Assembly (NCBI RefSeq): GCF_014982715.1
Contig: NZ_JADCJY010000002.1
Coordinates: forward strand, 434,001-498,000
Length of the DNA stretch: 64,000 bases
Origin: Gallalistipes aquisgranensis
GTDB taxonomy: Bacteria; Bacteroidota; Bacteroidia; Bacteroidales; Rikenellaceae
Direction: 5' to 3'
Part shown: piece by piece, positions 60,871 to 64,000 of the stretch
Position numbering within the stretch: position 1 is the first letter of the stretch
Layout: the number at the start of each line of letters is the position of its first letter
Program-made: the position numbers and the translations under genes
Notes under the pieces: generated by a model
What the model saw: the letters and a program-made list of their open reading frames with translations, nothing else
Databases searched by the model: none
What the model was told of the DNA's origin: nothing

Positions 60871-60901
60871 CAGGGACCGCTTCTCCAGAAGCGGTCCCTG
60901 C
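60870..60901 (+). promoter_or_regulatory. Perfect 15-bp inverted repeat at the polA transcription start
   Basis: Arms GCAGGGACCGCTTCT and AGAAGCGGTCCCTGC with only 2 bases between, touching the -7 box. It can act as a DNA operator or as a 5' RNA stem lacking only its first few bases. Confidence 0.55.
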
Positions 60902-60939
60902 CATGTTTTTGTATCCATCCGATAATCCTGTTTGCCGCC

Positions 60940-63879
60940 ATGTCCAACGACGAATCCAAAAGACTTTTTCTGGTCGATGCCTATGCGCTGATCTTCCGCA
61001 GCTACTATGCCTTCATGGGCCGCCCGATGCGTAACGGGGAAGGGCTCAACACCTCGGCCGTGTTCGGGTTCACCAAGTTCCTCCGGGATATCATCAAGCG
61101 CGAACGGCCCCGTTATCTCGGCGTGGCGTTCGATCCCAAAGGAGGCAATTTCCGGCATGAACTCTATCCCGACTACAAGGCCAACCGCTCGGCCACGCCG
61201 GAGGACATCGTCGCGTCGGTGCCCTATATTAAGGAGATTCTCCAGGCGCTCCGCATCCCGATTCTCGAAGTGCCCGGATACGAGGCCGACGACGTGATCG
61301 GCACCCTTTCGGGAAAGGCCGCCGCCGAGGGATACACGGTCTATATGGTGACGCCCGACAAGGATTACGGCCAGCTGGTGCGCCCCACGGTCTATATCTA
61401 CAAACAGGGCAAGGGGGGCGAAGGCGTCGAGATCGTCGGCTGCGACCAGATCCGGGAGCACTACGGCGTGGACGATCCCCGGCTGATTGTCGACATTCTG
61501 GCCCTGTGGGGCGACGCCTCGGACAATATTCCCGGCGTGCCCGGCATCGGGGAGAAGGGAGCCGTGAAACTGGTCTCCCGTTTCGGTCCGGTGGAGGAGA
61601 TTCTGGCCCACGTCGACGAGATCGGGGGCAGGCAGCGGGAGAACATTCTGGCGACGGCCGGACAGCTGGCCCTTTCCAAGCGGCTGGCCACGATCGAAAT
61701 GAACGTGCCGATCGACTTCTGTCCCGAGGCGCTGGCGATGGAGGACCCCGACTGCGACAGGCTGCGGGAGGTGTTCCGCCGGCTCGGATTCAATATGTTC
61801 ATCCGCGAGGTGGATGCCGGTGTATTTATTCCCGCCTGTCCTCCTTCGGGCGCGGAGGCGCCGGTGGAGGGGGATACGTCAGCCGGGGCCGTGCGGCAGG
61901 CTCCGGACCCGGCCGCGGCACCGGCTTCCCGTCGGTCTTCCAAAGCGGCGCAGGCATCCCTGTTCGGTCAGGGCGACCTGTTCGCCGGGACGGGGACGAC
62001 AGCGGCCGCGCCCGCGCCCTCCCCGGCGGCGGAAGGGGAGGCGCAGGGAGACTTGTTCGCCGCGTCGCAGTATGCGACGGTGGCCGATACGCCTCACGAC
62101 TACCGGATCGTCCGCACGCCGGAAGAGCTGTCCGCCGTGGTGGAACGGCTGAGGGCCCGGGGAGAGTTCTGTTTCGACACGGAGACCACGGGATTCGATA
62201 TTTTCGGGGACCGCATCGTGGGCATGTCGTTCAGCATCCGGGCCCATGAGGCGTGGTATCTGCCCTGCGATCCCGTCAATACGGCCGCTTACGCCGCCCT
62301 GCTCAAACCGCTTTTCGAGGACGCTTCGGTGGCGAAGATCGGCCAGAACCTCAAGTTCGACATCATGGTGCTCAGCCGCCTCGGTATCCGGGTGCGGGGA
62401 TTCAAGTACGACACCATGCTGCTGCACTACCTGCTCGATCCCGAATCGCGCCACAACATGAATTTCCTCTCCCGCACCTATCTGGGGTATGCGCCCGTGG
62501 AGATCGAGACCCTGATCGGCCGCGGGGCGAAACAGCTGACGATGGACCGGGTGGCGGTGGAGACCGTGGCGGAGTATGCCGCCGAGGATGCCGACGTGAC
62601 CCTCCGGCTGAAGGAGGTGCTGTGGCCGAAGGTGGTGGAGCAGGGGCTGGAGAAGCTCTACCGCGACATCGAGGAGCCCCTGATCGACGTGCTGGCCGAC
62701 ATCGAGCTGGCCGGCGTGCGGATCGACTGCGGTATCCTGGCCGACTACGGCCGCCGGCTGAACGAGGAGCTGGGCGGCATCGAGGAGCGTATCCGCGAGC
62801 TGGCCGGCGAACCGGCGCTCAACGTCAATTCGGCCCGCCAGCTGGGCGACATCCTCTTCACGAAACTGAACGTCGACCCGAAGCCCAAGCTGACCAAGAC
62901 GAAACAGTACCGGACCGACGAGGAGTATCTCCAGATGCTCTCCGACCGTCATCCCATCATCGGGTTGATCCTCGAATACCGGGGCGTCAAGAAGCTCCTT
63001 TCCACCTATGTCGAGGCGCTGCCCCAGCTGGTCAACCCGAAGACGGGCCGCGTCCACGCCTCGTTCAACCAGGCGGTGACGGCGACCGGACGGCTCAGTT
63101 CGACCAATCCCAACCTCCAGAACATTCCCGTGAGGGACGAGAGGGGCCGCGAGATCCGCAAGGCCTTCGTCCCGGCCGACGACGACCACCTGCTGCTATC
63201 GGCCGATTACAGTCAGGTGGAACTGCGGCTGATGGCCCATCTGAGCGGCGATCCGGCCCTGATCGAGGCGTTCCGCCACGGGGAGGACATCCATGCGGCC
63301 ACGGCTTCCCGCCTGTTCGGGGTGCCGCTGCCGGAGGTGACATCCGAGCAGCGTCGGCGGGCCAAGACGGCCAACTTCGGTATTATCTACGGTATTTCCG
63401 CCTTCGGGTTGGCCCAGCGGCTCAACATTCCGCGCACGGAGGCCAAAGAGATCATCGGCGGCTATTTCGCCTCCTACCGCGGGGTGAAGGAGTACATGGA
63501 CCGGGTGATCGCTCAGGCCCGCGAGGACGGTTACGTGAGCACGATTTTCGGCCGGAAACGCTTCCTGGCCGACATCCGTTCCCATAACGCCGTGGCACGG
63601 GGACTGGCCGAGCGGAACGCCATCAACGCCCCGATCCAGGGCAGCGCGGCGGATATCATGAAGCTGGCCATGATCGCCGTACACCGGGAATTCGGGCGGC
63701 TCGGCCTGCGTTCGAAGGTGATCCTGCAGGTGCACGACGAACTGGTGGTGGACCTCTACAAGCCCGAACGGGAGGAGGTGATCCGGGTCGTGGTCGGGGC
63801 CATGGAGCATGCCGCCGCCCTGAAGGTGGCCCTTACGGCCGATTTCGGGGTGGGGGAGAACTGGCTGGAGGCGCACTGA
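60940..63879 (+). CDS. polA: DNA polymerase I
   Basis: 979 aa with all three activities. 5'-3' exonuclease domain (about 1-295, LFLVDAYALIFRSYYAF, GDASDNIPGVPGIGEKGA), a low-complexity Ala/Pro/Gly linker (about 315-400), 3'-5' exonuclease with intact acidic residues (FDTETTGFDIFG, NLKFDIMVL, YAAEDADVTLRL), polymerase palm and fingers (SADYSQVELRLMAHLSGD, RRAKTANFGIIYGISAFG, and QVHDELVVD near the end). ATG 60940 chosen because the -7 box at 60863-60870 excludes the longer frame. The long linker is wider than in E. coli PolA. Confidence 0.97.
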   Translation: MSNDESKRLFLVDAYALIFRSYYAFMGRPMRNGEGLNTSAVFGFTKFLRDIIKRERPRYLGVAFDPKGGNFRHELYPDYKANRSATPEDIVASVPYIKEILQALRIPILEVPGYEADDVIGTLSGKAAAEGYTVYMVTPDKDYGQLVRPTVYIYKQGKGGEGVEIVGCDQIREHYGVDDPRLIVDILALWGDASDNIPGVPGIGEKGAVKLVSRFGPVEEILAHVDEIGGRQRENILATAGQLALSKRLATIEMNVPIDFCPEALAMEDPDCDRLREVFRRLGFNMFIREVDAGVFIPACPPSGAEAPVEGDTSAGAVRQAPDPAAAPASRRSSKAAQASLFGQGDLFAGTGTTAAAPAPSPAAEGEAQGDLFAASQYATVADTPHDYRIVRTPEELSAVVERLRARGEFCFDTETTGFDIFGDRIVGMSFSIRAHEAWYLPCDPVNTAAYAALLKPLFEDASVAKIGQNLKFDIMVLSRLGIRVRGFKYDTMLLHYLLDPESRHNMNFLSRTYLGYAPVEIETLIGRGAKQLTMDRVAVETVAEYAAEDADVTLRLKEVLWPKVVEQGLEKLYRDIEEPLIDVLADIELAGVRIDCGILADYGRRLNEELGGIEERIRELAGEPALNVNSARQLGDILFTKLNVDPKPKLTKTKQYRTDEEYLQMLSDRHPIIGLILEYRGVKKLLSTYVEALPQLVNPKTGRVHASFNQAVTATGRLSSTNPNLQNIPVRDERGREIRKAFVPADDDHLLLSADYSQVELRLMAHLSGDPALIEAFRHGEDIHAATASRLFGVPLPEVTSEQRRRAKTANFGIIYGISAFGLAQRLNIPRTEAKEIIGGYFASYRGVKEYMDRVIAQAREDGYVSTIFGRKRFLADIRSHNAVARGLAERNAINAPIQGSAADIMKLAMIAVHREFGRLGLRSKVILQVHDELVVDLYKPEREEVIRVVVGAMEHAAALKVALTADFGVGENWLEAH

Positions 63880-64000
63880 TTCCCGGAGCGGCTTCTCGTT
63901 GCGGGGGCGCGGGGCCCGGGATTCCTTTGCGGTTCCGGAAATGGCTGCGTGGCTTCGGCTTTCCGTCCGTGGTTCCGGAAGCCTTTCTGCGGTTTCCGTC
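63880..64000. other. Right edge of window
   Basis: About 120 bases of GC-rich, Gly/Phe-codon-like sequence after polA. No gene start, terminator or repeat was recognised before the window ends. Confidence 0.3.

Overview
The window is 64 kb of a high-GC member of the Bacteroidales; Alistipes/Rikenellaceae is my best guess, made from gene content and protein style and not from any search. Pointers to the phylum are the many Bacteroidetes-type -7 boxes (TAnnTTTG) a short distance before start codons, the general lack of Shine-Dalgarno sequences, a SusC/SusD pair behind an ECF sigma/FecR couple, an EF-G paralogue of the Bacteroides EF-G2 type and a PurF-like protein of Bacteroidetes type. Nearly all of the sequence is ordinary chromosome. 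I see no phage, insertion sequence, CRISPR array or conjugative module.

Layout. 1-4.3 kb: mannose-6-phosphate isomerase (runs off the left edge), divergent from an ABC-2 exporter pair and galE. 4.4-6.6 kb: a PurF-like protein and folE on the minus strand. 6.6-17.7 kb: a tightly packed minus-strand run, read from 17.66 kb downward: flippase, dut, small membrane protein, DNA polymerase III delta', folK, lipoprotein, Ig-like lipoprotein (own promoter), outer-membrane protein, rbfA, LolC/E-type permease, DUF4296-like lipoprotein and an amidohydrolase, several of them overlapping. 17.7-18.0 kb: no convincing gene, but a promoter followed by about 215 nt that folds into a long irregular rod, a candidate 6S-type RNA. 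18.0-28.4 kb: thioredoxin and rlmN, tRNA-Ala(GGC), TonB, hflX, upp, two unknown small proteins, the EF-G paralogue and an S41 protease lipoprotein. 28.4-39.3 kb: a surface-signalling nutrient locus (ECF sigma, FecR, SusC with STN domain, SusD, lipoprotein, large zinc metalloprotease). 39.6-40.4 kb: a frameshifted HNH nuclease gene beside initiator tRNA-fMet. 40.6-45.5 kb: a five-gene heterodisulfide-reductase-like operon with a membrane subunit. 45.6-49.0 kb: lipid kinase, ApbE and an NfeD/ClpP-type membrane protease. 49.1-53.5 kb: rpsO-pnp and a TPR/OmpA-like lipoprotein. 53.7-64 kb: deoC, corA, mazG, dtd, pgk, kbl, an Lrp regulator, queD and polA.

How genes work together. The ECF/FecR/SusCD/metalloprotease block reads as one regulated uptake system, plausibly for protein or peptide. 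The Hdr-like operon (two Fe-S subunits, a two-CCG-domain subunit, a short HdrA-like flavoprotein, and a cytochrome-b/Fe-S/CCG fusion) looks like a membrane-bound thiol/disulfide-menaquinone electron-transfer complex of unknown substrate. Several start codons were moved downstream because the longer frame would begin at or before a recognisable -7 box (folE, Ig-like lipoprotein, flippase, NfeD protease, polA and the gene at 24.1-24.5 kb). All identifications come from reading the translations; no database search was possible.
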